The position numbers and the translations under genes are program-made. A stretch of DNA of 64,000 nt. Origin: Polytrichum commune (Eukaryota; Streptophyta; Polytrichopsida; Polytrichales; Polytrichaceae). Each line of letters opens with the position of its first letter. Positions within the stretch are counted from its first letter, which is position 1. The notes below the pieces were generated by a model, which saw only the letters and a program-made list of their open reading frames with translations, was not told the origin of the DNA and ran no database searches. The DNA lies in the NCBI GenBank assembly GCA_950295325.1, contig OX485803.1, positions 37,773,554 to 37,837,553 of the forward strand, in the 5' to 3' direction. Positions 12,195 to 21,781 of the stretch are shown here, piece by piece.

Positions 12195-12727
12195 TAGAGG
12201 CCAGATTGTATGTGACATGGGCATTTCATGTGGGGAACATGAAGGACAACTTAGACCCTATCTCCAATGGAAATATTTTTTATAATTTGAACCTCGATCT
12301 TGACTACATCAAATGTCTTCCAATGCAGTTGTACAGGAGTGAAGTTACACTCTCGGAACTGTGATTTCAAATTCCTATATGGGATCAGACAGGTCAACTA
12401 ATAGCTCATTCGGCTAATTTTGTGATGGAACATCTGAAGGAGAGTAACAAATAGATAACATGGAGGCATAGCAGATTGTGCTTGTATAGTTCACCTAATT
12501 GACTATCTTAATTTCCCAACCACGGGCTTGTGTAATTGCTATGTGGGCCTATATTGGGAGAAAGGGAATATAGACTTTGACCTGTCATACGTTTTGCATC
12601 TCAACTCCAATTCTGGAAACTGCAACTGACCTAGAACTTGAAGTGATTGTCTCGCCATATTGTATGGATAGAGGGTTTAGGGTTTTGTGGACAAGTATTA
12701 TGTTTAGGGCCAGCCTTGGATATCCAA

Positions 12728-12751
12728 GGCTCCTCTCGGCCGAGAGGAACC
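12728..12751. repeat. Palindrome core copy 9 (one mismatch)
   Basis: It starts GGCTCC instead of GGTTCC; the rest is symmetrical. It is preceded by CTTGGATATCCAA, itself a short palindrome. Confidence 0.88.
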
Positions 12752-12792
12752 TAGAGGATATCTAGGTTCCAAGGATATCTAGGCTCCAAGGA

Positions 12793-12816
12793 GGTTCCTC
12801 TCGGCCGAGAGGAACC
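12793..12816. repeat. Palindrome core copy 10 (perfect)
   Basis: A perfect core 65 bp after copy 9. The intervening sequence holds two GGATATCTAGG links. Confidence 0.92.
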
Positions 12817-12861
12817 TAGAGGCCAGATTCAGGATATCCAAGGCTGGCCCTTGGCAACAGA

Positions 12862-12885
12862 GGTTCCTCTCGGCCGAGAGGAACC
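12862..12885. repeat. Palindrome core copy 11 (perfect)
   Basis: A perfect core 69 bp after copy 10, with GAG/CTC extensions, mirroring copy 6 in the macro inverted repeat. Confidence 0.92.
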
Positions 12886-12930
12886 TCGGCACCATTTTAG
12901 GTGTCAGGGTCGTGTTAAATGGTGCCGACA

Positions 12931-13008
12931 AAAGATGTCTTGTTTAACATGACCTCAAAAGACACCTCAAAAGACACGTTTAACATGTCCTCAAAAGACA
13001 TCTAACCC
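12931..13008 (+). repeat. Short tandem block CCTCAAAAGACA
   Basis: Three CTCAAAAGACA copies alternate with two TTTAACATG blocks just after the palindrome cluster. Confidence 0.7.
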
Positions 13009-13356
13009 TTCATGAAGTGAAGGCATGGTAAAATAAAGGCCATAATTATTCGAACATTACTGAAACGTGGCGGATGCAACTGGGTTATGTAATGGGTAAA
13101 ATAGACACGGGTGGAGTTAGGTCTGATGCGTGTCAGGAGCAACACCCATAAATGAGAATGAATTTTTTAAATTTGTAGTCGAATCTTGGCAATTCGTTAT
13201 GTTTAGTACTTCGAGTTAAGCATGGTTTAGGGTTTAGGCTATTTTAGGCTATTTATTACCTAAGGTTGTTGATACGAGTGGATGATCTATCATGTATTAA
13301 TTGGGTGGAGTTGGTTCTGATGGGTAGTAGGACCAACAAACACTCAGGGTAAAGCA

Positions 13357-13380
13357 GGTTCCACTCGGGCGAGTGGAACC
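13357..13380. repeat. Divergent palindrome core copy 12
   Basis: GGTTCCACTCGG then GCGAGTGGAACC: 24 bp again, with the same outer GGTTCC/GGAACC and CG inner pairs, but different middle bases that still pair. Only the central pair is mismatched. The compensating changes suggest that symmetry, not sequence alone, is maintained. It lies 200 bp upstream of the DUF7869-like gene. Confidence 0.8.
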
Positions 13381-13582
13381 TCAATTCGGAGCATTTAGGG
13401 TTTAGGGTTTAAGTTTCTAGGTAAGACACGGTTAATAAAAGGCTATATTTTTTGTCATATTAATATAGGTTTCGGATGCAAATGGGCTATCTATCAGGTT
13501 AGGTAGATATTGTGGTGTTAGTTCTCGTGCGTGAGGGGCAACATCTTTATTGATTAATGAAGTTACGTGTGTTATCAAGGTA

Positions 13583-16500
13583 ATGGAGCAAATGGAACTA
13601 GAGCATTTGAGTTCCGAGGAGGTGAGTTATTGTTGTAGTTTGCAATGTGATGTAAACTTAATGTGGTATTAGGGGTTTTACGTTAAGGGTAAACATATTA
13701 ACATGATTCTACAATGCAGGGATCATCACTCTCTGAAGCGGTATTCACGGAAGACGAGGCCGATGTTGGCATTGAGGACATTGATGTAGATTGCAGCGGG
13801 CTTAGAAGGGAGGAATGGCTGAACATTCCTGTGATGCTTGTAAACGCGAAAGGACAAAATGTGGCAAAAGGAATTTGCCGTAATGTCAATCCAATGGATT
13901 GTGTGGAAGACAAGTGTCTTGGAGAAGATAATGTGGGTGTGCTTATTATGGAGCCATTGGAGGGAATGATGGACATGGGATGGGTGTTCTCCTTACGAAT
14001 GTGGCCCCTTACTTGTGTTTATCACCAGAGGTATACTCTTGCACACCACCTCCTAGTGAGCACACGCAGGTTGCGTGTGCAAACCACATTGCTAGAAAGA
14101 CGGAAGAAAGATGGGAAGAGGGCATATGTCACATCACGCACGACCTCCCAGAGTAGACCGACAAAAACATCCCAGATTCTCAATAATAATAGCATCCAAC
14201 AACTATTAGCCAGTGAGTGTTGTGATAGGGAGTGCACTAGATATTTTCCCAGGGAAGAGACACTTGCGCTACGAACTGAGTTTTACACTTGTTCTCCACG
14301 GATGAGACATGCTAAACAACTCGAGGTCCATGGCCAATTACATGTACTACCTGGATGCTCAACGAAGGTCGTTACCTTGTGTGGTCGCAATGTGTGTGAA
14401 AAAGCATGGAGACACATATTTGCCGTCTCCAAAACGACGTTCTATAGGAACCGTTCAGAATTCAAGAGCGGTATGCGTCCACGCGATCATGGGAACCTAA
14501 ACATGAAACGGAATCGAATATCCACCCAACAAGCTACTGCAACACTTTCGACTTTATTGGAAGACAAAGCAGATATGATGCCTCACAAGGCTCGCACATT
14601 GCCAAATGACACACGTGTTGTTGAAATGGTATTGCCTCGCGGAACAAAATGGAAAAAGTTTCTGGTTACAATCAATGAGGTAAGCATTCGATATGACCCA
14701 ATTATCCGCTTTGTATGTGTCGATCAACCACGAGGTGTGTTTGTGGGTATTTAATAGACACGAATGGGTAATCATTAACATATCATATACGATATGGATC
14801 GAGAAGCATGTGAAGTATTATTAATGTTAAGTTATTTCTGTATGTGCAGGTTAATGAGAAATGTGGTGTGCTCCCAATCTCTCTTTCAACTTTGAGCAAA
14901 ATTCGGAATACCTACTTTAAGCACTACATAAAGAAGAGGGTTGGTGACAATTTTGCTCGTTGTGGGAAGTATGATTCGTTTTCCGCGATTATACTTCAAC
15001 ATGTGAAAGGTTCAGCTGCACACACAGGGTTTTCGAAACAATTGGAGAAGCACCAAGCGCAGCAAGAATCAGCTCGCAATGCATACCGTTGCATGAGGGC
15101 TCTTTCAATTGAGCATCCCCGAAAGGTGTTGACGATTATTCACGACAAAATGGATCATGGTAAAACCGCATCTCCTTGCTTTGCCTCCAAGAACAAAGAT
15201 ACCGATATGTTTACAAAGCTACCACTTTCTGTAACAGGCATGATGGCACATGGACATGGAGATGAGAGATATGCCCACTATGCACTGGACATGTACCCTG
15301 GAGATTGCAACCATACTGTAGGGTCATTCGCGAGACTTCTACGTGATTTGGAAGAACCACCAATGTCATCATCCCGGAGTCTTTTTCATGGTGCTGGGCG
15401 GTCACCTCTTTATCGTGCTGTTCTTCATAGAAGCGAAATATGTTTGCAAGGGTTACGAGCCCCACCCACGGAGCCCATACCGGCAATTCCTCTTCCACCC
15501 ATTCTGCACGTTTAGCTTGATAATTGCTGGAAGGACAACAAGTGTAGGTTCGTAAAGGCATTCTGGTCTATGCTCACGGCGAAAGAAATATTCACGGAGG
15601 TACATGTGTCTTATCTATTGGTTGGCCACACCCATGACGACATCGATGCATCATTTGGAAGATGGAGTATGGACCTACGCGAACACGACTACCCCACTAT
15701 CCCCCTTCTCATGAAATCATACATGGATATGGAAAAGGTTCCTGTCATTCCACAGATGATAGAGGAACTTCCAGATTGGAGATCATACGTTAGGGAGCAT
15801 ATCCCAAGTGGTAAGGAGAAACTCATTGGGCACACAAAGGCTCAACAGTTCAAATTCTATGTCCGAGATGATGGTTGGCCTGTTATGCAATACAAAGTGC
15901 TTAGCACGCATGAGGAGTGGTTGCCCAAAGACGGTGTGAAGATGTGGAAATCCAATATAAAAGGGGAGCCCTGTCTTCCATCCGGGGACCCCTTTCCTGC
16001 ACCACCGCGCGGTATGGCAAAACTGGAGGAAGTGGTTGTGGGACTGCAAGGGTTCATTGACTATTGGCAATCAATATGTGACCATGACACGACAGGAGCA
16101 TATATGGGTTCACACATGCATATTTTGCAGTACTGGATAGGGGTGAAGGAGGCATTAGAGACACCTCTCAGAAACGTATACACTGCTGGGCATGCATTAT
16201 GGGAGGGATTCTAGCCACGGAGTAGGGTCGAAGCAGATGCACATCCATTCATGCAGAATGGAGAGCTTCGGGAAGAGCACCAACCGGACGACCATTATGT
16301 TGGTCCAGCAAACCTTCATCCTGCAGCTGTTTTCCGCATTGCGGATAATGTGCACGAGGGGCATATGCTAATATTGCGTCCCCAAGAACAAGATATAGGT
16401 AGACCCATTTGGGTTTGCCGTGCTTTGTTTGGACCCAACTTGGGGGTCACGGGAGAGCATCCACGTCAAATACTTGTAGAGTGGTTCACTCCCACTTCAA

Positions 16501-16832
16501 CCGCCAGAGACCTATCAAAGAAATGGAATGGCTGGGACTCAAATCCTAACTTCAAGTGGAAACGTGATTTGAAGTACTCCGTTCCCGATTGGTAGCCAAT
16601 CGATTGCATTTTGGCAGCTTGGCCTCTGCCAGAACATGAAGATGTGGAGCCCTTAAAGGTTACAATCCCAATAGAGCAAATTGGATTTGCCAAAGATAAT
16701 CTTCGACATTGTTCAACAGCTGAGCGTGGGAACAGGGTGGGTGGGGTGGACGTCGAGGAGCCTAGTGGGCAACAGGGAGGCCGTGGACATGGAACTGGTA
16801 GACGTAAGTCTGGGGGACGCGCATCCCGGTGA
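13583..16832 (+). pseudogene. DUF7869-like DDE-type transposase-derived gene with three in-frame TAG codons
   Basis: The exon model is 13583-13621 (MEQMELEHLSSEE, short and uncertain), 13720-14679 and 14850-16832, all phase 0 with GT-AG borders. The second exon holds a Cys-rich part and VCEKAWRHIFAVSKTTF followed by a RDHGN motif, typical of the N-terminal half of this plant/animal family. The third exon has HDKMDHGKTASP, then LDNCWKDNK and GHTHDDIDASFGRWSMDL. The spacing of these three Asp motifs suggests a DDE/RNase H-like nuclease. The frame is otherwise open to a TGA at 16830 but is cut by TAG at 15513, 16212 and 16593. The first falls exactly where a Gln is expected before LDNC. There are no frameshifts, so decay looks recent. 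Alternatives are a readthrough gene or unrecognised introns. No terminal repeats were found around it. Confidence 0.72.
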
Positions 16833-17217
16833 TCAAAGACACCGGAATCCAAGGGCATACGGAATTAGAGGAGCAAGTGTGAAGATCCTAGTGTTTTGTG
16901 GTAGGTGATAGGGCGGTCCTTTTTGAACCGAACGAAGGATTTATTTGTTGATACTTGCAATATTGCTATATGTGCACATTGCAACCAATGACATACCTCC
17001 ATGTGTGGTGTACACGCATTAATGTAATGTATACAAACCACAATGTAGGGCTTTTGAACATTAATTTCCTCGCATTTTCGAGAATGTGTCATGCCCCAAG
17101 CTACATATGTGCTGTGTAATGTTGTACTTTGCCAACTAATAATGAATATTGTGAGTATTGTGTGTAAGCGGTGTACAATAGTCAACGTTATGTCCCAAAC
17201 ACGGGCATTTGTACGAA
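16833..17217. other. 3' flank of the DUF7869-like gene, nothing seen
   Basis: Short chance open frames only. Confidence 0.4.
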
Positions 17218-17362
17218 GAAGTTCCCGATGAACGTTCCCAACTGAGTTCACACACACGTTCCCATGTTCCCAATCTAGTTCCCATAAACGTTCCCATGTT
17301 CCCACTCAAGTTCCCATGAACGTTCCCAGGGTCCAGATGGCGTTCACATACACGTTCCCACG
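17218..17362 (+). repeat. GTTCCCA-rich tandem repeat
   Basis: Blocks of ACGTTCCCATGTTCCCA and AAGTTCCCATAAACGTTCCC recur about four times in units of 35-45 bp with drift. The open minus frame across it (Trp/Glu-rich) is caused by the repeat. Confidence 0.8.
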
Positions 17363-17399
17363 TTGAATTTTGGTCAAACTTCATGTGTTTTGCAATTTT

Positions 17400-18784
17400 G
17401 GGACTCCCAAAAGTCCCATAATGTTTAATATCATGTTATAGTAGCATTTGAAATGCACAGAGTTTACCTATGAACTTGAACTATAGCTATACTTCCTTAA
17501 TAAGTTGTTGAATTTTTGGAATATGTAAATAGAATGTTTACAAAGAAGTGTAACATCAAGTTTCAAAAGTTACCATTTCATCTAATCATACAAATGTGAA
17601 CATGGGTCAAGTAGCTAAATACTTTCAATTGGCATCAATTGCTGCAAATGTAGTCCCTTGCCTAATCAATTATGTTTATACATGTAGGTCTTTGGATGTA
17701 TGTTTCTAGACCCAAAACCAATCTAACCTTTGATACTCATAGAGACGATGTTATGGTTGCTACATCGTCAAACCAACCCTCTTAGAGTGAGTTTCCATGT
17801 AGGCCGCTTGCCCACTAGATTTTAGATAATAATGAATTGGAGGTGTTCTCATGTAGATAACCACAAGCCGCTAACCAACCACATTATGGTGGCCTCCTAG
17901 AATGTGAAGGGCCATGGACTATGTATATTCAAACTATGTATATTATTAGACATCTATGTGTGAATTTAGGGTTTCAAAATTTAGAGTTCATTCGCCCATT
18001 GTAGAGGTGATTAGAGTTCATTTACCGAATATGAACCATGTCTCTCATAATGAACTTGAATGCCAATTTTGAAATAATTTTGGCTCGGGGTGTTGTCGAC
18101 ACTCCTAAACGTGGCTAATCCTTGCAATAAGCAACATCTCAAACATGAAATATTGCTTCTAGTTTCAGTGACCTTCTATGGGGGAAAAGAACATTTTTGT
18201 CAAGAAAAGGATGAATGAAAAGCTCATATGAACTTGAACTGTAATGTTTATTTCATAATTTGTAAAATGACTAGATCTTAAATTAGTTTTACACAAATAG
18301 ATAGAAAATTACAAACAAGTCTAATACCAAAATTACAAAATTCACATTGCATCCACTTACATAAATGTGAGGCCCATGTGAGGGCTAAGTAGCTAAGAAC
18401 TTGAACTCAACATCTACTGCAAATATAATTTATCCCTCAACAATCAACTACATCAACAAAAGTCATCTTAGAATGCATTCCTTGACCAAAGTTAGTTTAA
18501 CCATTGCTTAACCATCGATATCCATAGAGACCACATTATGGGATTCCCACATCATCACCCCCCCTCAACACCGGTGGGAGACCCTATTTTTTTTTTTAAA
18601 AAAGAAAAAAAAAAAAAAGGATATTGCTATGTGGCAGTGTGATATGGTGAATTAGAGCTAGATGCCTTGCCCATTAAGTTGAGGGCCCACCAATCTTACC
18701 GAGGGTGGGGGTGTTTAGTAAAAGCATTATTCATTCCCATTGATTGATATAATAAAGGTATGATTACAATGCTTCCTATGTCTA
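17400..18784. other. AT-rich intergenic, no gene seen
   Basis: It contains a T-run followed by an A-rich run at about 18585-18619. No coding or repeat structure is supportable. Confidence 0.5.
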
Positions 18785-19261
18785 TCAACTATATTTCTGT
18801 TTCGCATACTTCTTGGATGAATCTGAGGGAGGTGGACCCGGTCTAAGCAAATCCATATAAGAAACTGTCTTATCTCTCTTTCGATCCTTCAACGGCAGAT
18901 GATGTGGCGGCAAGGCTCTCATCCGTTCGCGAAATGAAGGAGACTTCGAAGATTCCCCTACAACCTTCACCTCCTCCTCCTCCGTTTCGTTCGATTTGTC
19001 TTCATCTAAATCAGCGTCCTTCTCCGGCACATCTTCTTGCCTCTTTTCTTTTTGCTCACGTTGTTTTTGCTCCTCCCGCGTCCTCCACCTCCATGTTTGT
19101 GTAGACTGCGAAAATGAAGTCAGGTCGTAGTCATCACTACTTCGATTTCCAGCAGCAAACGAAAATTCCGGCGACAAATTAACCGGAATATGAGGATCTG
19201 CTAGACTCCTAATTTCCTTCTCCCATCCTAATCCAGCAAACATATCTCTCTCATCACCCAT
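18785..19261 (-). CDS. Hypothetical charged protein, 158 aa
   Basis: The frame starts MGDERDMFAGLGWEKEI at 19261 and ends at 18785. I prefer this start to the in-frame ATG 14 codons upstream because the extra residues look like leader sequence and MGDERDMF has the character of a protein start. The middle (about residues 60-105) is strongly charged, first Glu/Gln/Lys/Arg-rich (probable coiled coil or disordered), then an acidic cluster TEEEEVKVV. The end has FRERMRALPPHHLPLKDRKR and PGPPPSDSSKK. There is no signal peptide, membrane segment or known domain. I do not recognise the family. Composition is more GC-rich than the flanks, which supports a real gene; a single exon of a larger gene is also possible. 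Confidence 0.5.
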   Translation of the reverse strand: MGDERDMFAGLGWEKEIRSLADPHIPVNLSPEFSFAAGNRSSDDYDLTSFSQSTQTWRWRTREEQKQREQKEKRQEDVPEKDADLDEDKSNETEEEEVKVVGESSKSPSFRERMRALPPHHLPLKDRKRDKTVSYMDLLRPGPPPSDSSKKYAKQKYS

Positions 19262-19997
19262 TGTATGCAAGTGTATATACAATGATGTTGGGTATGACTC
19301 CAATATATAATATATTCGGCCACATACGATAATTGCTAAAGTCCAAGCTATAGAGTAGACTCACATATAAGACAAAGAGAAAAATGATGAATAAAAACGA
19401 AGGAAGTTCATTATTTTGATTCCTTTGTATTTTGATTGACTCACTCTTCAATTATACCAATCTCCGAAAATCCATTTTCATTGATTTTTTTCTTGTGATC
19501 ATCCTTGGTTTTAATAATTCAACCACCTCACGGTTTTCAAACTTAATGAGACCATTCCAAATTCAGGGCCATTTTTTAAATTTTATGACATATACATCCC
19601 ACGGAAATAGGTCCAATTTTTACTATTATTGGCAGATTCTGGAATATTCCAAGTATATTTGGTCTATTTTTGAAATATCCTAATTTTAGTCTTGCAAGTT
19701 TACTATTTTTATTTCATCTACGCTCTCCGCTCTCCAAATCTACGCTCTCCGCTATCCGCTCTACGCTCACATACAAGTCTTGTCCCAAGCTGCAATAATG
19801 ACATGGTAGACATTTTGTGCCTGCTACAGGCGATTGCATGGTGACATGTGTCCATTATGAGACCAAATGGTCATGAATTATGGGCGATAATGTGTACGCT
19901 CATATCAAATCAAGAATAAACACGCTAGCAAAATATATACATTAATTTGGAATTCCATCATATGTTGATAGTTTCTTCCCAAGTGAGTTTGTTTCGT
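19262..19997. other. Intergenic with a small CTACGCTCTCCGC repeat
   Basis: A short tandem block of CTACGCTCTCCGCT-like units lies at 19719-19768. Nothing else stands out. Confidence 0.5.
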
Positions 19998-20727
19998 AGT
20001 GTGCATGTATCAACGTACATCACAAACAATACTCTCATATGCATTATTATTTTCTTATGCACTATTTTGTCTACATTTACTCAGATCCTAGTACTCGGTT
20101 AGATAATCATAACATTTGCACATAAGCAAGGTTGCACTTGGCATGCTTGGGTTGGTGGATTCACACTACACTATCACCTCGCTCTTGATGATGAGGCTAA
20201 GAACATCCTTATAGTCTATTCCCATTTCTCCAACAATTACTTCACTCGTAAACACTCACAATACTTGACGACAACACATGCCACTCAATAACTTTATCAC
20301 GTATCACGTAGCTAGTCATTTAACAATTTTCAAATAGGACAGGAATCTCCACCCAACAATAGTGTGCATGTATCAATGTATAACGCAGACAATACTCTCA
20401 TATGCATTATTATTTTCATATAAACTATTTTGTCTACATTTTCTTAAATCCTAGTACTCGGTTAGATAATCATAACACTTGCACATAAACAAGGTTGCAC
20501 TCGACACGATTGGGTTGGCGGATTCACACTACACTATCACCTCACTCTTGATGACAAGGTGGAGAACATCCTTAGAGTCTATTCCCAATTCTCCTCCAAC
20601 AATTACTTCACTCCTAAACACTCATAATATTTGACGACAACACATGCCACTCGATAACTTTATCACGTATCACGTAGCCAATCATTTGACAATTTCCAAA
20701 TGGGACAGTAATTTCGACCCAACAATA
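19998..20727 (+). repeat. Tandem duplication, two 363-bp units
   Basis: Unit 1 (19998-20360) and unit 2 (20361 to about 20727) both begin AGTGTGCATGTATCAA. They stay closely similar throughout, for example TCCTAGTACTCGGTTAGATA and TTGACGACAACACATGCCAC in both. Differences are mostly single bases. There is no coding capacity. Confidence 0.9.
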
Positions 20728-21590
20728 AGGTGGATGGGAATTTCTACATGAATCATGCAAGCACATGATTGTATTGAAATAGAGAAGATATGCACCTATG
20801 TGAAGAGGTAGGAAATACAAATGATGGTGGTGTTGTGGTCAAATCGCCCTTGAAGTCAACTTTCCAATCTTCATGAGCCATGCTATTAAGCAATTCGCGG
20901 AAGTCCCTTTTGTACCACACCACACTAAACGCTTAAGTTAACGTGGCCAACATTATATGTCGTGGATCACATGCATCTGGTAACTAGAGAGGGTGTCAAA
21001 CGACACTTGGTGCTACATGACCAACCATGAAGACCACTCTAATCAACATGGTTAGATGTTTTTAATCCCACACTCAATATCTATGGTCTTGATTGCTCCT
21101 CAAATTTTAGGGCGCACAAAATCCCTAGGAGCAACCGCCGCTCAACTCAACATCAACACAACCTAATTTCTTCACTAAACAACCGCCAACAAATCTAATC
21201 CACAAAGAGGAGTGCGAGTATATAGGAAGCAACATACATGTGAAGCAAATTAACTCCTATTTAGACTCCTCTCTGCATGACAAATACCTACTTCAATAGC
21301 AAGCTATTGATATGTCTCCAAGAAACAAACAAAACAAACAAATCTTTGGCTATTGGTAGAACCACAAGCTACACACAAAGTGGTCGAGCCAAGGAATATT
21401 TTTGACGGCTACATACCTTTTGTTCGTCGCTACAGGGTGGAACAAGAGGTCGAGTCCAACAAAGCCTGGGAAACGATAGGGATGGTGAGCCCAAAGAATA
21501 AAAAATCAATGCCCATGACCCCAAGTATCATTTGAACATCGTTGCCGTTGCAAGCCATGACCCACCATCACCAAAGAACCTATAAGTTTT
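20728..21590. other. Intergenic, no gene seen
   Basis: Only a chance plus-strand open frame of 60 codons at 21353-21535. Confidence 0.45.
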
Positions 21591-21628
21591 GGGAGTCGGT
21601 TGATCGTGAGAGCCAAGGTGGTGAACAA
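21591..21628 (+). repeat. Dispersed repeat GGGAGTCGGTTGATCGTGAG, copy 1
   Basis: GGGAGTCGGTTGATCGTGAG then AGCCAAGGTGGTGAACAA. The same sequence with one change occurs at 25140-25178 in the same orientation. The two copies flank the EXO70 relic. Confidence 0.8.
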
Positions 21629-21781
21629 AGGCCAGCATGCCCCTCCCACAAAAGTAAACACAAGATCGTTTGTAGAATGCCATGAAGTAGAGCACAAAGT
21701 CATACAAAATACACCAAGACTGATGCAGAGTCACAAAAGAGTCTCTCTAGAAAGTGTAAAACTTTTAATGCAAACTAGTAC

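Larger units (their letters stand above)
12050..12893. repeat. Macro inverted repeat built from palindrome clusters
   Basis: The block GGTGCCGAG, core, CTCCGTTGCCAAGGGCC, AGCCTTGGATATCC (12050-12112) is repeated inverted at 12831-12892 with very few changes. Each arm holds a cluster of three cores, joined by GGATATCC and CCTTGG links. The centre (about 12200-12705) is unique sequence. The structure could extrude as a cruciform with secondary hairpins. Confidence 0.85.

Noticed and set aside
863-12885. Regularly spaced palindromes as a CRISPR array
   Set aside because: The window is eukaryotic, there are no cas genes, only three repeats per cluster, and the spacers themselves hold parts of the palindromic arms.
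13583-16832. TAG read as a sense codon (altered genetic code)
   Set aside because: Alpha-SNAP ends with TAG exactly at the conserved C-terminus, and other genes use TGA normally, so a standard code with mutational decay is simpler.
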